Shown here in pieces: positions 34,624-46,129 of a stretch of DNA of 64,000 nucleotides. Where the stretch lies: NCBI RefSeq assembly GCF_001704415.2, contig NC_030820.1, forward strand, positions 1,178,001-1,242,000. The letters run 5' to 3'. The number at the start of each line of letters is the position of its first letter. Within the stretch, counting starts at the first letter, position 1. The stretch is from Capra hircus (lineage: Eukaryota; Chordata; Mammalia; Artiodactyla; Bovidae). A program made the position numbers and the translations under genes. The notes under the pieces were generated by a model. That model did not search any database and had not been told where the DNA came from. It saw only the letters and a list, made by a program, of their open reading frames with translations.

Positions 34624-34724
34624 AATGATTCGATACCTCAAGAAGATTTCACTCCTGAAGTGTACAGAGTTTTCCTGAACAACCTTTGTCCTCGACCTGA
34701 AATTGATAACATCTTTTCTGAATT
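34624..34724 (+). CDS. PLCB1: PLCB1 exon: EF-hand region
   Basis: The acceptor 'cttattttattccccag' precedes AATGATTCG and the donor is GAATT|gtaaga. The exon is 101 bases, starts in phase 0 and ends two bases into a Phe codon. It encodes NDSIPQEDFTPEVYRVFLN, then NLCPRPEIDNIFSE, about residues 199-231. The Pro-Glu-rich loop and the helix EVYRVFLNNLCPRPEID belong to the EF-hand module that packs against the catalytic barrel. All codons are open and the splice sites are strong. Confidence 0.97.
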
Positions 34725-35942
34725 GTAAGAGAATACATTTTAACCCATTTGTTCCTGCTTACAGTGGTACTCAGTGGTACTCAGTGTGGCTGTAGCAAAG
34801 TGGTAGAGGGAGATGTCATAAATTCTTTGTACAATGAGTAACAGCAGTGTTTCTGCGTCATTTGTTGGAGACAATCACGCATTCCTACCTCTGAGGTTCA
34901 ATCACTGCTTGTAATGAGTGAAATTTGCTGTGACTTATTGCAGGGTGTCATTGTCTTAATATTCTCGGGGTCTCTGCATAGTTTGAAGACTATGGCTAGA
35001 ACTGAGTGGCATGTAGGCAAGAGTCTTTGCAGAGATAAACTCATGTTGTAGAAAGAATGCTGAACCGGGAACGGGTCATCATACTTCTCTGCATTGCATC
35101 AGTGAAATGAGAATTTCAGATCACTAAAACCACCCCCCGGCTGAATTTGCTTTTATATTAGAAATTATACAGACATTACTTTTTGTAAATGATTTTTTTT
35201 TAAGAAACAAATCAAAACACCAAGGCAAATATGGGGAAGTAGCAATTTAACCTTAATAGAGTGAAATCTACATGCTGACAGACCAATCCAAAATTGATAG
35301 GCTAAATAAAGATTTTTTTTCATATGGAAATCAAGCACAGTACTTTGCTGAGTTCATTGCCATCAGTTATTGATAGAACATCTGCAACATGTGTGCCACT
35401 GAACTTGTCTTTGGTTGTCAACAGGATTGAAATGGGAAGTTTGAATCATACGACACTGCAGAGTTATAGACTCTTGCTAAAGCATAATTTTAATGAAAAG
35501 GAGAATGTGCCCAATCATATTGGTTCTTTTTAGTAATGAGTAATAAATAAATCTTTAGGTTGATTAAGCAGAATATGAGAAATTGATGACTAAACCAGTT
35601 TAGCATCATAATCAAAACAGCAACCCATAACCTGTGTTCCCTTGAGAGTGCCGCACCTTCACACACAGAACGCATGCTCCCTACTGTGGTTTTCTTTTGT
35701 ATCTGGTATAGTTCAAGGGCATTGGGATTTGGTGGCAGTCATTGCAAAGTGTTTGCATCCCACAGAGATACGGCGGTTGTGATGGAGCAACGCAATGTGT
35801 TTAGGGCAAGATAGGAATTCCAGTATAGCATGCTCTTGCCAGGTATGGCAGGCGATTATTTCTACAGCGCTGCTAAATGCAAATACATGCATGAGACTTG
35901 ACAGAAAAACCTGCTAATTTCCTGGTGTTTAACTGTTTTTAG
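34725..35942 (+). other. PLCB1 intron, no repeat recognised
   Basis: A 1218-base intron with donor gtaaga and acceptor 'aactgtttttag'. A direct repeat of 'gtggtactca' sits near 34764-34787. No SINE or LINE is visible, which is uncommon for this window. Confidence 0.55.
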
Positions 35943-36109
35943 TGGTGCCAAAAGCAAACCATACCTTACAGTTGATCAGATGATGGATTTTATCAACCTC
36001 AAGCAGCGAGATCCCCGGCTAAATGAAATACTTTACCCACCTTTAAAGCAAGAGCAAGTCCAAGTGTTGATTGAGAAGTATGAACCTAACAACAGCCTCG
36101 CCAAAAAAG
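35943..36109 (+). CDS. PLCB1: PLCB1 exon: end of EF-hand region
   Basis: The acceptor 'taactgtttttag' precedes TGGTGCC and the donor is AAAAAAG|gtcagt. The exon is 167 bases. Its first base completes Phe, and its last base G starts the next codon. It encodes (F)GAKSKPYLTVDQMMDFIN, LKQRDPRLNEILYPPLKQ, then EQVQVLIEKYEPNNSLAKK, about residues 232-287. The DFINxKQRDPRLNE stretch is one of the most conserved EF-hand segments in PLC-beta enzymes. The next known exon should open by completing a Gly codon and continuing toward the catalytic X box, but I could not find it before the window end. Confidence 0.97.
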
Positions 36110-36239
36110 GTCAGTTCACTTTTTCCCACACCAGAATGAGGCTTGAGTTCTAACTGTGAGTGGGCCACTCTTCATAGTCACGGACATCAAGGGTCATTTA
36201 GGTTTTTGTTTTTTTTTCTAAGTTTGGTATGTGATGTTT

Positions 36240-36449
36240 ATCTGGTGGCTCATTTGGTAAAGAATCTGTCTGCACTACAGGAGAGCTGGGTTTGATCCCT
36301 GGCTTGGGAAGATCCCCTAGAGAAGGAAATGGCAACCTGCTCCAGTATTCCTGCATGGGAAATTCCATGGACAGAGGAGCCTGGTAGACTACAGTCCATG
36401 GCGTCACAAAGAGTCAGCCACAACTGAGCAAAAAAGCCATCACCATCAC
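36240..36449 (+). repeat. Bov-tA SINE with perfect 12-base target duplication
   Basis: Head 'atctggtggctcatttggta', box-B-like 'ctgggtttgatccctggctt', body 'aggaaatggcaacctgctcc' and 'gagtcagccacaactgagc'. The direct repeat tatgtgatgttt flanks it at 36228-36239 and 36450-36461. It starts 130 bases after the PLCB1 exon. Confidence 0.92.
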
Positions 36450-36500
36450 TATGTGATGTTTGTGTTGTTGTTATGTATACATGTGTATGTAACATTATTT

Positions 36501-36725
36501 GGGGGACTTCCCAGTTGGTGCTCATGGTGAAGAACCCACCTGCCAATGCAGGAGACTTAAGAGATGCGGGTTCGATCCCTGGGCTGGGAAGATCCCCTGG
36601 AGGAAGGCATGGCAGCCAACTCCGGTATTTTTACCTGGAGAATCCCCTGGACAGAGGAACCCGGTGGGCAACAGTCTATGGGTTCGCAAAGAGTCAGACA
36701 CAACTGAAGTGACTTAGCGTGCATG
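36501..36725 (+). repeat. Bov-tA SINE
   Basis: A second, same-orientation monomer: 'gggggacttcccagttggtg', 'gatgcgggttcgatccctgg', 'gaatcccctggacagagg' and 'gagtcagacacaactgaagt'. Flanks aacattattt (36491-36500) and aacattgttt (36727-36736) look like its target duplication. Confidence 0.9.
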
Positions 36726-36739
36726 CAACATTGTTTTTT

Positions 36740-38280
36740 AAATGTCTAATCATTTGTTTTGTTTTAAATTTTGCTCATGACTGAATGCATCTTTCTTCAG
36801 AGAGGAAACTCACTATCTTAAAAATTACCCTTTTGGTTCTGTTTCTAGTTCTGTGACATGACCCACAGGTATTTCTAAATCACTAAAACTGAAGAGAATA
36901 TTCAGTCCATTAGAACCTTATCTTATTCTCGCTTACACTATTGAATTTTTCCACTTGAAACAATATTTTAAACTTTGTCCTTTGGTGCTTAAAAAAATTA
37001 GTGTTTGTAAGGGGAAAAAACTGGTATCAGATAGATGAACTAAATTGCCTGAAAGTTATTGAGATATTTCTGTCTTTGATTCTGGAGAAAAGATTTGCAA
37101 AAATAAGATCGTGAAAATTCAGTTTCAAGGAGTTTCCAAGTGTATTACTATGTGGCCTCATTGTCTCTGAACTGGATCATCAGTTCTCCCTTTATCACTA
37201 GTGACCAAGTCTCATCTGGATTGAAATTCCTTCCCTGAGACAATTAGTATGTTATTACTGCTGTTACTGTAAATTTCCTAGGTATTTTCCAACTTGGACA
37301 ATATTCCATAAGGAGCAAAGAAAATAAAGTGAAATTAAATAATTATTAAAGAGAAATAGATTGCCTATTAATATGCAAGTAATTCATAAGTAACAGTCAG
37401 CTCTGGCAAGCTTATGGTCATTAATAAGAATAGTTATCATAAAAGTGAATTAAAAAGTTATTTTAGCATATTGCATTTTTTCTGGAACTAGTCCTCTAAA
37501 TGAGAAATGGAAGTATTCACTAATATCAAAGTAATATCTTATCATGAATTCTATTCTACATGTTATTAGTTGAGAATTTAGAGATGATTTACTTTAGTTT
37601 TTAGTTTTATTACTTTACATATTTTCATTCTAGTCTAAGTCTCTTTGTCAGGCACTTTGCCTTTGTTGTAGCATCATTCTTACCGTTGCTGACGTCGAAG
37701 GAAACGACTGACCCAACAGCACATGCTGGTGTTGCCAGGCCAGCCCTCCAGCCTCCTCAGATCTGATGCTCTTTCTTCCCTGATGCCATAGAGTTGGGAG
37801 TTCTCCCTATCATTAAAAAAGAGACGACTCGGAAATTTCTCATGGATAGCTTGACAGTTCCCTTCTGAAATCCAAACTTCACCAAAAATAACTAACAGTG
37901 TTTTAACAAGTCCAACAAGACTTCTAAAAACAACCCATGACACCAGGAAAACAAAAAGCTTTTGTGAAACCAATGAGGCACTTCAGAATCTAAACTGTGC
38001 CCTTTTTTCATCCCCTCACACCACATTGCTGATGGTCCATACTTCATCTAAGGTGTGACACCCCCATACGTGACTCAGACAAAGTAGAGGATACAAAGGA
38101 AAACATTCTGATAGGTTGTTGTAAAACTCTGTCATCCGGGAGAAACCAATTTTGATTCTAATGGAAATTAAGATTAGACTCTTGCAGATGCAAGAGTGTT
38201 TAGTCCTGTTTTACAGCCATACTAGATATAAATTCCATAATCATGCAGACATATATAGTTCAGGTATATTTAATCCAGCA
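36740..38280. other. PLCB1 intron, unassigned
   Basis: The stretch 37670-38060 is richer in C and CpG than its surroundings, includes TGACGTCG at 37690, and carries a 97-codon antisense frame. It could be an old LTR-like or other repeat, or conserved non-coding DNA. I cannot assign it. The rest is ordinary AT-rich intron. Confidence 0.35.
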
Positions 38281-38285
38281 ACTCT

Positions 38286-38411
38286 GGGGACTTACCTGGT
38301 GGTCCAGTGGTTAAGACTCCATGCTTCCACTGCAGGGGGATTGTGTTCAAAGTCTGGTCAGGGAATTAAGATCTCACAAAACAAAACCAATAAATAAATA
38401 AATAAAATTTA
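38286..38411 (+). repeat. CHR-2-type SINE
   Basis: 'ggggacttacctggtggtcc', 'agtggttaagactccatgct', 'tccactgcagggggattg' and 'gtctggtcagggaattaaga', then an AAAT-rich tail. These are the landmarks of the older cetartiodactyl tRNA-derived CHR family rather than Bov-tA. Confidence 0.85.
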
Positions 38412-38419
38412 AGAAATAA

Positions 38420-39205
38420 AATAGCAATTTAATTTATTTTTCTACAACTTTATTTTTTCTACACCTTAATATGGTAATTGATTGTGAGTCTCCATGTCAG
38501 CCTTGATGTGATTTTTTTTCCAAGTAGGAAAGGAGAATTTAATATATTAATAGAAGAGTCTTTTGATCTAAATGAAAATTTATGCTTTACAGAGTGGTAA
38601 GTAAACACACTTTTCTAAAATACAGACGATAAATTATTTTTCATTTCACAGTATTCATTTCTCAATCCCAAAACTTCAATAGGAAGATAAACTTGTAATG
38701 TCTCACACCAAGTCATTTTGTTTGCTGCTTTGGCTCTGTTTATGTGAACAACAAAGATTAGAGAAGATTGTTTTGCTTTTCTAGCAACTGTTGTAACATT
38801 GTCAAAAGGATAACAATTTTGAAATATGTGTCTGTAGTAATAAGAAATAGTTGGATTAGACCTCAATTTTTTAGTAACCAAGACTTTGAGAGATTTTTCC
38901 CAAACTTTTTCAAAGTTTTATTTGACTTTGCAGTTCATATTATTTGATGTTTGACTTTTAACATATTTTTAGGAACTCCTTTATATGTCCAACAAAGTAC
39001 ATTTTAATAAAGTATTTATTATATGGCTTCATTGATTGATATGCAAGGAAATTAGCTTTCATTTATTATGTGACTTTCAGAATATACATTATCATTTTGC
39101 AAAGAAGGAAACCAAGTCTTTGAGATCAAATGACTTACTTAAGATCTCATACCAAGATACTCTTCAGAAAAGCAGTTTTTAATTTTCAGTCAATGAGCTA
39201 ATATC
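38420..39205. other. PLCB1 intron, nothing recognised
   Basis: AT-rich intron. The antisense 88-codon frame at 38615-38881 has no recognised motif. Confidence 0.4.
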
Positions 39206-39209
39206 TTTT

Positions 39210-39450
39210 GTTAATTAATTAATTTTTTATTGATGGATGATTACTTCACAGAATTTTGCTGTTTTCTGTCAAACCTCAACATGAATCAGCCACAGTTATA
39301 CATATATCTCTTCCCTTTTGAACCTCCCTCCCATCTCCTGCCTCATCCCACCCCTCTAGGTTAATACAGAGCCCCTGTTTGAGTTTCCTGAGCCATACAG
39401 CAAATTCCCATTGGCTGTATATTTTACATATGGTAATGTAAGTTTCCATT
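39210..39450 (-). repeat. L1 3' end, antisense
   Basis: T-rich start, 'ttattgatggatgattactt', 'caacatgaatcagccacagt', 'ttgaacctccctcccatctc', 'agccatacagcaaattccca' and 'ttacatatggtaatgtaagt'. These are typical of an artiodactyl L1 3' UTR read in reverse. Confidence 0.85.
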
Positions 39451-39668
39451 TTAATCAATAAACACCTAAGAGAATAAGTAGTGAAATTTAATATTATATT
39501 TTTTTCTGTTGTGCTTCACATTTTGCCTAGTTCTTCAAATGTGTTCAAGCATTAATTAAAATGACCCCCAAACTCAGTCTCATTAATCTGAAAAAATACA
39601 CTTCCATATTTGTCTATATTTGATATAAAATGATGGGAGTAAGATACATGCACACTATTCAAGCATGC

Positions 39669-39878
39669 ATGCTAAGGTGCTTCAGTCAGGTCCAGCTGTT
39701 CGTGACCCTATGGACTGCAGCCCATCAGGCTCCTCTGTCCATGGGATTCTCCAGGCAAGAATACTGGAGTGGGCTGCCATGCCCTCGTCCAGGGGATTTT
39801 TCCCACCCAGAGATCGAACCCGCATCTCCTGCGAATCTTGCATTGGCAGGTTGGTTCTTTACCACTAGCACCAACTGA
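39669..39878 (-). repeat. Bov-tA SINE
   Basis: Antisense monomer: 'gctaaggtgcttcagtcagg', 'actgcagcccatcaggctcc', 'gggattctccaggcaagaat', 'cagagatcgaacccgcatct', and the head complement 'ggttctttaccactagcacc'. Confidence 0.9.
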
Positions 39879-39879
39879 G

Positions 39880-42340
39880 AATACACTTATACTCTCTGAT
39901 ATCAAGAAAGCATTCTAAAGTTAGGTGTGAAACAAATAGGCAACACACAAACTTGACATATGCTAATGTTTAGTATTATGTGCATTTTATATAATTTCAA
40001 CATAGAGGGTAATTTTTATTTAAGTGAAAAATTTTAAATGTAGCTAAAAGCCTAATGGTTAAGACTGAGCATATGTAAGCTGACTGATGGCACAGCACCT
40101 GGAAGCATGAAATGAAAACCTGGAAGAGCTGACCATTGGTGATGCTCTGTGCTGCTATCATCAGTGTGTTATCCACATTCCACGCTGGAGTTTTGGTCTC
40201 TGTGGATATGCACTGGTTATAAATAATTGGAAGGTTTCTGTGCTGTCTAAGGCCAAACGTTCATGTGTTTGGGTTGCACAGAGTTGGAATCTTGTTGCAG
40301 AAGCTACTGTTCTCAAGGGAGTTAGATTAATTTCTACAATTTAAAATCACCCACTAAAAAATTCATGCGACTCCAAGTCAGCAAATGTTTCTTCCTTACC
40401 ATGTTGTTTGTACTTAAGGCCTAACTATGCTTAACATAGGGCTACACAATGACCCCTGCCTCTAGTGAACGGTCATGAATGTAAGTTTGAAGACTAATGT
40501 TTCTTAAACTGTTAATTTTTTTTATCACTTCAATTCTTTAAAAGGAAGGCAGTGAGTAAAATTCATATGAACAGACCTCTAGATTCAGCAGTTATGTCTG
40601 TGAAAGAAGACCAAATACTGTTTAAGCTGCCAAACCAAAAGAAAACAGTTTAATTTGCTCATAATTTTATTCTTCTGTGAAAAACAGTTGTTTGTAAGTA
40701 TTTGTTAAGCAATTGAATTAATATAGTAGATTATAATATTAGCAAATGTTTCAAAGTAATTTTCTTTTTTAACATGTTCTTTCCCTTAAATTTTTACCAG
40801 GTGTGGCATATGAAAGCTTCCCTGCTTTGTTGCAATTAAATTATTAATATACTCTGAGTTAATAGCTTAATAGGTGAACTCAAAATGAATAATAGCAGAG
40901 CTATTTTGTTTTAAACCAAGCAAATAGAAGTTCAGATATAGAAAGCATTTTTGTTCCAAATCCACCTACACTTAGAAAAAACCTCATTGTATTTTCCATA
41001 TCATTTTAAGAAACTCCTGCAAGTGAACTATATTGTGTCATTATTATCAGCAGCAAGAAGCACTCAGAGTGTGCTAGATTGGGCACTGCGTTTGGGAGTC
41101 TTGCTGACTGCAGTATTAGGTGGAACTCCTTTAGCTGAAAAATGACAAAGTTAACTGAAACTGAAGCACAGAAAGAAATTAGTGCATATAAACATATATG
41201 CTTATAATTAGTGCATAAAGGCGAAAAGCAAGTGTGTTAATGACTTGCAGCATAACTATATCCAGGGACTCAAATGATGTCCTCAAGACCCATCTTTCAT
41301 CTCCCAGTGACGTTCTCTGTACTGACTATAATTCTTGAGCAGACTCCCCTGGCAAGATAGCCACCAGCAGCTCCAGGCCCACCAGTCTCAGTATGTAGAA
41401 ACTCCTCTTATGCATAGTTCCATCAAAATCCCAGAAACCAGAGCATGGCTTAACAGCCACCCAGGACCACTCCTGAACTAGGACCCCTGGGGGATGGAGT
41501 ATACCAATTGGACAAACACTGGTCACATGACTCCCCCTAGAGCCAGTAAAGAGTCAGATACCTGAACTACTTGGACTGAGAGTGGGAGAGAGGTGGTTCC
41601 CTGAAATTCAGCCTGAGTGTGCTACCTGGAAAAAAGACTACTCACCAGGCAGATAAAACAGCTGGTCTCACTAAAACTGGGCAGAAATCAACAACTTATC
41701 ATCACTGTTTATCCACCTATTATGATACCTTAAGAAGCCATTAAAACCTTTGACCATTTCCACCCCCTAGTTTGCTCATCTTTGAAAATATTCTGAGAGA
41801 TTTACTGGAAGAATTAAAAAAGTTGCTAATGATAAGAAGGTTGCATATCTTAACTGTTGCCCATTGAATTCTTGTTGGTCTGAACTAATGAAAAAATAAG
41901 AATTAGTATTTATGCCAAATAATTTCAACCCATTTATGGGTCTGAAAGTGAGATTCAGTGCACTGGGCAAGACTTTCCAGAATGCTGCTGTGTCTTGGCT
42001 AATAGGCTTATTTAACATTGCAATTAATAATAAATTAGACTCATTTGATGATGAAACCTGAAAAAATATGGCAAGTCATTTCTGTGCAGAAATGTTCATT
42101 TCTGACTCAATAAATATTTTATCTATATTTTTATTAAAGTTAAATTATAATTATAAAGTATAAGGATTTATACTGGAATCTTACTATTTACTTTATCACT
42201 TAATTTTCCTGCTAGAATTTTAAAAATCATTATTTTCTCAGCACCATTTCTCTTTACTAGGTAGAAGTTATCAAAATGATGATTATTTTTATAAATGTGG
42301 ATTATTTATCCTCAAGAAGTAAAACATGCCATAATTTAAA
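39880..42340. other. PLCB1 intron, mostly unassigned
   Basis: No ruminant SINE or LINE was recognised. The segment 41320-41700 is GC-richer, with Pro- and Gly-rich antisense frames, and could be part of an old repeat. I found no exon that extends the PLCB1 reading frame. Confidence 0.4.
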
Positions 42341-42349
42341 AAAGAAGCT

Positions 42350-42452
42350 GGTGTTGTGTTATGGTTAAGCCAGTTAAGTGACTTTGACTTGCCTTGTTGA
42401 ACTTCAGGTTCCTCATCTATAAAATGGGATGATACCAACACTAGTAAACATC
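42350..42452 (+). repeat. MIR SINE fragment
   Basis: 'gttatggttaagccagttaa', 'gtgactttgacttgcc', 'ttcaggttcctcatctataa' and 'aatgggatgataccaacact' follow the MIR order, including the 'tcatctataaaatggg' core. Confidence 0.75.
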
Positions 42453-42454
42453 AG

Positions 42455-45240
42455 TGCTCATCCCATATCCCTTGGCATTCACGGTTCCAATTTAGTCCAC
42501 AGCATCTTCTGCAACTCTCCAGGTCTTTCTCTCAGCCCAACTACAGCCAGCCTCCAAGTGTCCAGGACTTCATGTCCCCAGGAGTAAGTTTCCCCCAGGA
42601 AGTAGTACCTCTCTTCCTCGCCCACTGTGTGGGACAGTTGAATAAGTATTCTCCGTATCCTCCAAAGCTCTCAAGTAGGTTTGAAACCCAGTTACCAACA
42701 ACTGTAACCTACTTTATAACATTCCCTTTATTAGCTGCCTTTTCTTCCCTTCTCGTTTCTCCACTCCCCTAACTGTTAGTTCCTAGGTTACCTGCCACTA
42801 TTGCACTCAAATTCTTATCTCAAAGCCTACTTTTAGAAGAACCTAAACTAAGGCAAACACTTTCCTCCAAATGGCCTTAACAGAATCTAAAGTGAAAGAT
42901 GGGTAAGGTCAGTGTAGCTGAACACTGAGAGGAAAAATAAATAAATAAAGGCTGCGCTCATGGCTCATCCTTTCTCACCTGTCACTAAGGTCTTAGCTGT
43001 TATCACTCCTGAAGTCCTGGCTGGAAGCCTCAAAATTACAGGATCTCTTGTCTACAAGCAACTTATCCTTTTAGCCCCATCTCACAGGTGGTAGAAGAGG
43101 CAGCTAAGGAAGTAACAATGTTGAGAGTAGAACTGTATTTTCTGTGTCCCAGTGCAGACTTCTCTGCACTATTCTGGATTCCACGTGGAGCCCTCTGTTA
43201 GGACTTGCTCAGAAAAGGCAGTGTCATCTGTTTAGAAGTTAGTAATTTGCATCCGTAGCAGTAGTTCTCAGATCGCCATTGACACAGCATACTTTTATTT
43301 GTGTCTGTTTCTTCTAATAATGGCTCACTCATTGGTCAATGTGTAAAAACACCCTTCAGTTTTTCCAACCAGTAGAAGGAAGCACTGTTTGGTTGAATTG
43401 GGGATCATGCATTGCTACTGAAGACAGCTGCCCTACTCTTGTTTCCTCTTCTGCTCCATATCTTCCTCGGAAGGCACTTCTGCCAAACCCCAGGAGATTC
43501 AAGATGCTCAGTTTAAAACCATTCATCTGGAGGAGATATTGACTGGCCTATTGATCTGTCTCACCATTAAGGTGGCATTCACTTAAATATTTTTATATGG
43601 ATGATCTGTGCAGCACTACAAGAAATAAAAGAGCAGAAATCAACTCAAATAAGATAGTTTTTCTTCCCAAAAGACAAAGACAGATAAAAACTGTGTGACA
43701 AAGCCAGTTCTTTTCATGCCTTAATTAAGTTCCTATGCTGAGAAAGCTGCTGAAAAGCCACTCTAGTATTTTACTGATTATGATCCCCTTTAAATCCCAC
43801 CTATTGACTTTCTAGCCTCTGTGGAAGGTCATAGAAGAATGACATTAGCTTCTGTGAGTATTCCAAGCTCCTCTTAACTCTGTGTTTCATCTGTTCATAG
43901 ACTTCTCTGAAATATTTGAGATTGGCAGAAATGAAAAAAATGTTTTTTTTTTCTAGAGAGCCATTATGAGTCCATTGTTTGTTGGTTCACTTGGTAACTT
44001 CCTTGGATTTCCTTTTCTGATTGCATTTCCTTGTTTCCCAGGAGGCAGGAAGTGGGCTTGAGGAAGGCAAATGCCTGGTCCAGGAGTCCTGGTCTTTTTC
44101 TCTCAGTAACCTCAGTGTCTGCTAAGAATCACAACTCTAGCCAGAAAGCCACAACTGGGTTCATTCACAGCTGAAATGGCCTCTGTTCAGAAAACAACCA
44201 GTCTGGTTGTTTATATGATAAAAGACAAAAACAAATGCAAGTTTTAAAAGGTGGGGAAGGGAATTGGTAGTGTATTCCACCCCAGTCTGCCAAGTCTTTT
44301 TAAAAACCTCTTTCCCTCATCAGATTATGCCTTCCCAAGATATGTTGCCATTGCATGTGAGAACTATTGGGACAAAGCAGATAATGGCTGTTTTCCTCTA
44401 GATCTCTAGCGCTCCCATCTCAAAAAAGCATTAGCAGTCAGTATTACATCTTTTCCCTTCTCAGCAGGGGTAGGGATGGAGGCCAATGACTCAGTTAGAA
44501 GAAACAGCTTAGCAGTCGCACTGTGCTGTAGAAAGGCCTTGAAGCCACAGGCACTTGGCTCCAAAGTGTGCCAGAGCTGGGTTTGGCTGATAGTTGATTT
44601 TATACCAAATAAGTGGGAAGGAAATTGAATGCAAAGGGAATCAACTCCATGGAAAATATATGATGACCACAAGGAAGCCAGATGAAGTGAGCTGTGTGCT
44701 GTCTACCCTAATGCTTCACAAACAAGCTGAAATATATGCCATGGCAAAGGGTGAATTAATGTCAGAAAGCTGAGACTGACCAATAATTTCATTCATTCAT
44801 TGGAGAGATGGTAGGAGGCCTGTCTCTCTGAACAAGTGCCATCTGTAGGACTCCAGTTACAGAAGCAAAATGACCTGCAGAGTGGGGATAGCACAATTTT
44901 AAGAAGACAAATGAGGATGTTTGTAAAAAATCAAACTCCTCACCTAACACTCTACCTTAAATGTAGAAAAGGACCCTAAAATGCTTGTTATTCATGTTGC
45001 TACTTCTCTTTGTTTAGATTCTTCCAGAAGCTGACTCTGGGAAAAGAATCGAAAGAGTTTATTTGAGATGTGATCCCAGATAGCACAAATAGAGTAATAT
45101 AGGAAGTGAGAATGAAGAGAGTAGGCAGCCATTAATAATGCATCATCATCTCAGTCCTGGGCAAAACCAATGTCCATCTTAACCAAGGAACATGACTTCC
45201 TGGTGGAGGATCTAGAACATTTTGGTTTCCTTTGTGTTAT
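42455..45240. other. PLCB1 intron, nothing recognised
   Basis: Mixed-composition intron. The segment 42455-42870 may be an old repeat, because its end 'aagaacctaaactaaggcaa' resembles a common mammalian repeat terminus. No exon was found that fits PLCB1. Confidence 0.35.
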
Positions 45241-45246
45241 TGTCAG

Positions 45247-45443
45247 TGGGCTTCCCTGGTGGCTCAGATGGTAAAAATTTGCCTGCAATGCAGGAGACCC
45301 AGGCTCGACCCCTGAGTCAGGAAGATCCCCTGGAGATGGGAACAGCTACCCACTCCAGTATTCTTGCCTGAAGAATCCCGTGGACGGAGGAGCACGGCAG
45401 GCTACAGTCCATGGGGTTGCAAAGAGTTGAACATGACTGAGAT
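45247..45443 (+). repeat. Bov-tA SINE
   Basis: Head 'gggcttccctggtggctcag', 'tgcctgcaatgcaggagacc', body 'actccagtattcttgcctga' and 'gggttgcaaagagttgaaca', ending 'tgactgaga'. Complete monomer in sense with PLCB1. Confidence 0.92.
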
Positions 45444-45449
45444 TCATTG

Positions 45450-45985
45450 TGAAGGGTCTCCTCTGATAGAGCAATGTGACGGTGCACTAATAAAATGTGA
45501 TAGACTACCCTCTGTGTACCTCTAGCTTTAAATGATCAATCAGCCCTTATATAAATTTAGTGGAAAAAAAAAAAAAACCACTCCAAACCCATCTTTAAGA
45601 ATGTGGAGTTTTAATCTGGATTTTGTTCTTATCTAATCATGTCAACTTAAAAGAACTGTTTAATCTCACTCAGTCAAAATTTATCTGTCCTGTTAAATAA
45701 TAAAATGCTGTCTTACCTACCAAGTAGAACAGTGAGATGAAAAGAAATTGCAGATGTAAGAATACTTTGAAAAAGGGAAAGTGCTAATTCAAAGTGAGGT
45801 GTTATTTATTATTAAGAACTTTCATACAAACCACATTAATAAGTTCAACTGAATGCAAGTAGAACTACATACGGGGGCACAGAAGCCATGAGAGCTGGGT
45901 CATGAGGTTGACCTGCAGAACACATATCCGTTTAATGGATATTATCATTGGTATCTTGGGCTTATATTTTTATATTGTTATGGTT
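45450..45985. other. PLCB1 intron, nothing recognised
   Basis: AT-rich intron with a 14-base A run near 45560. No exon or repeat family was recognised. Confidence 0.4.
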
Positions 45986-45989
45986 ATAG

Positions 45990-46118
45990 AGAGAAGGAAA
46001 TGACAACCTGCTCCAGTATTCTTGCCTGGAGAATCCCATGGACAGGGGAGCCTAGTGGGCTACAGTCCATGGGGTCAGAAGAGTCGGACATGACTGAGCG
46101 ACTAGAGACAGAGAGAGA
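45990..46118 (+). repeat. Bov-A monomer SINE lacking the tRNA head
   Basis: 'gagaaggaaatgacaacctg', 'ctccagtattcttgcctgga', 'ggctacagtccatggggtca' and 'gagtcggacatgactgagcg', ending in an (AG)n tail. It starts within the monomer, so the tRNA-like head is absent. Confidence 0.88.
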
Positions 46119-46129
46119 GAGCAGTTTTT

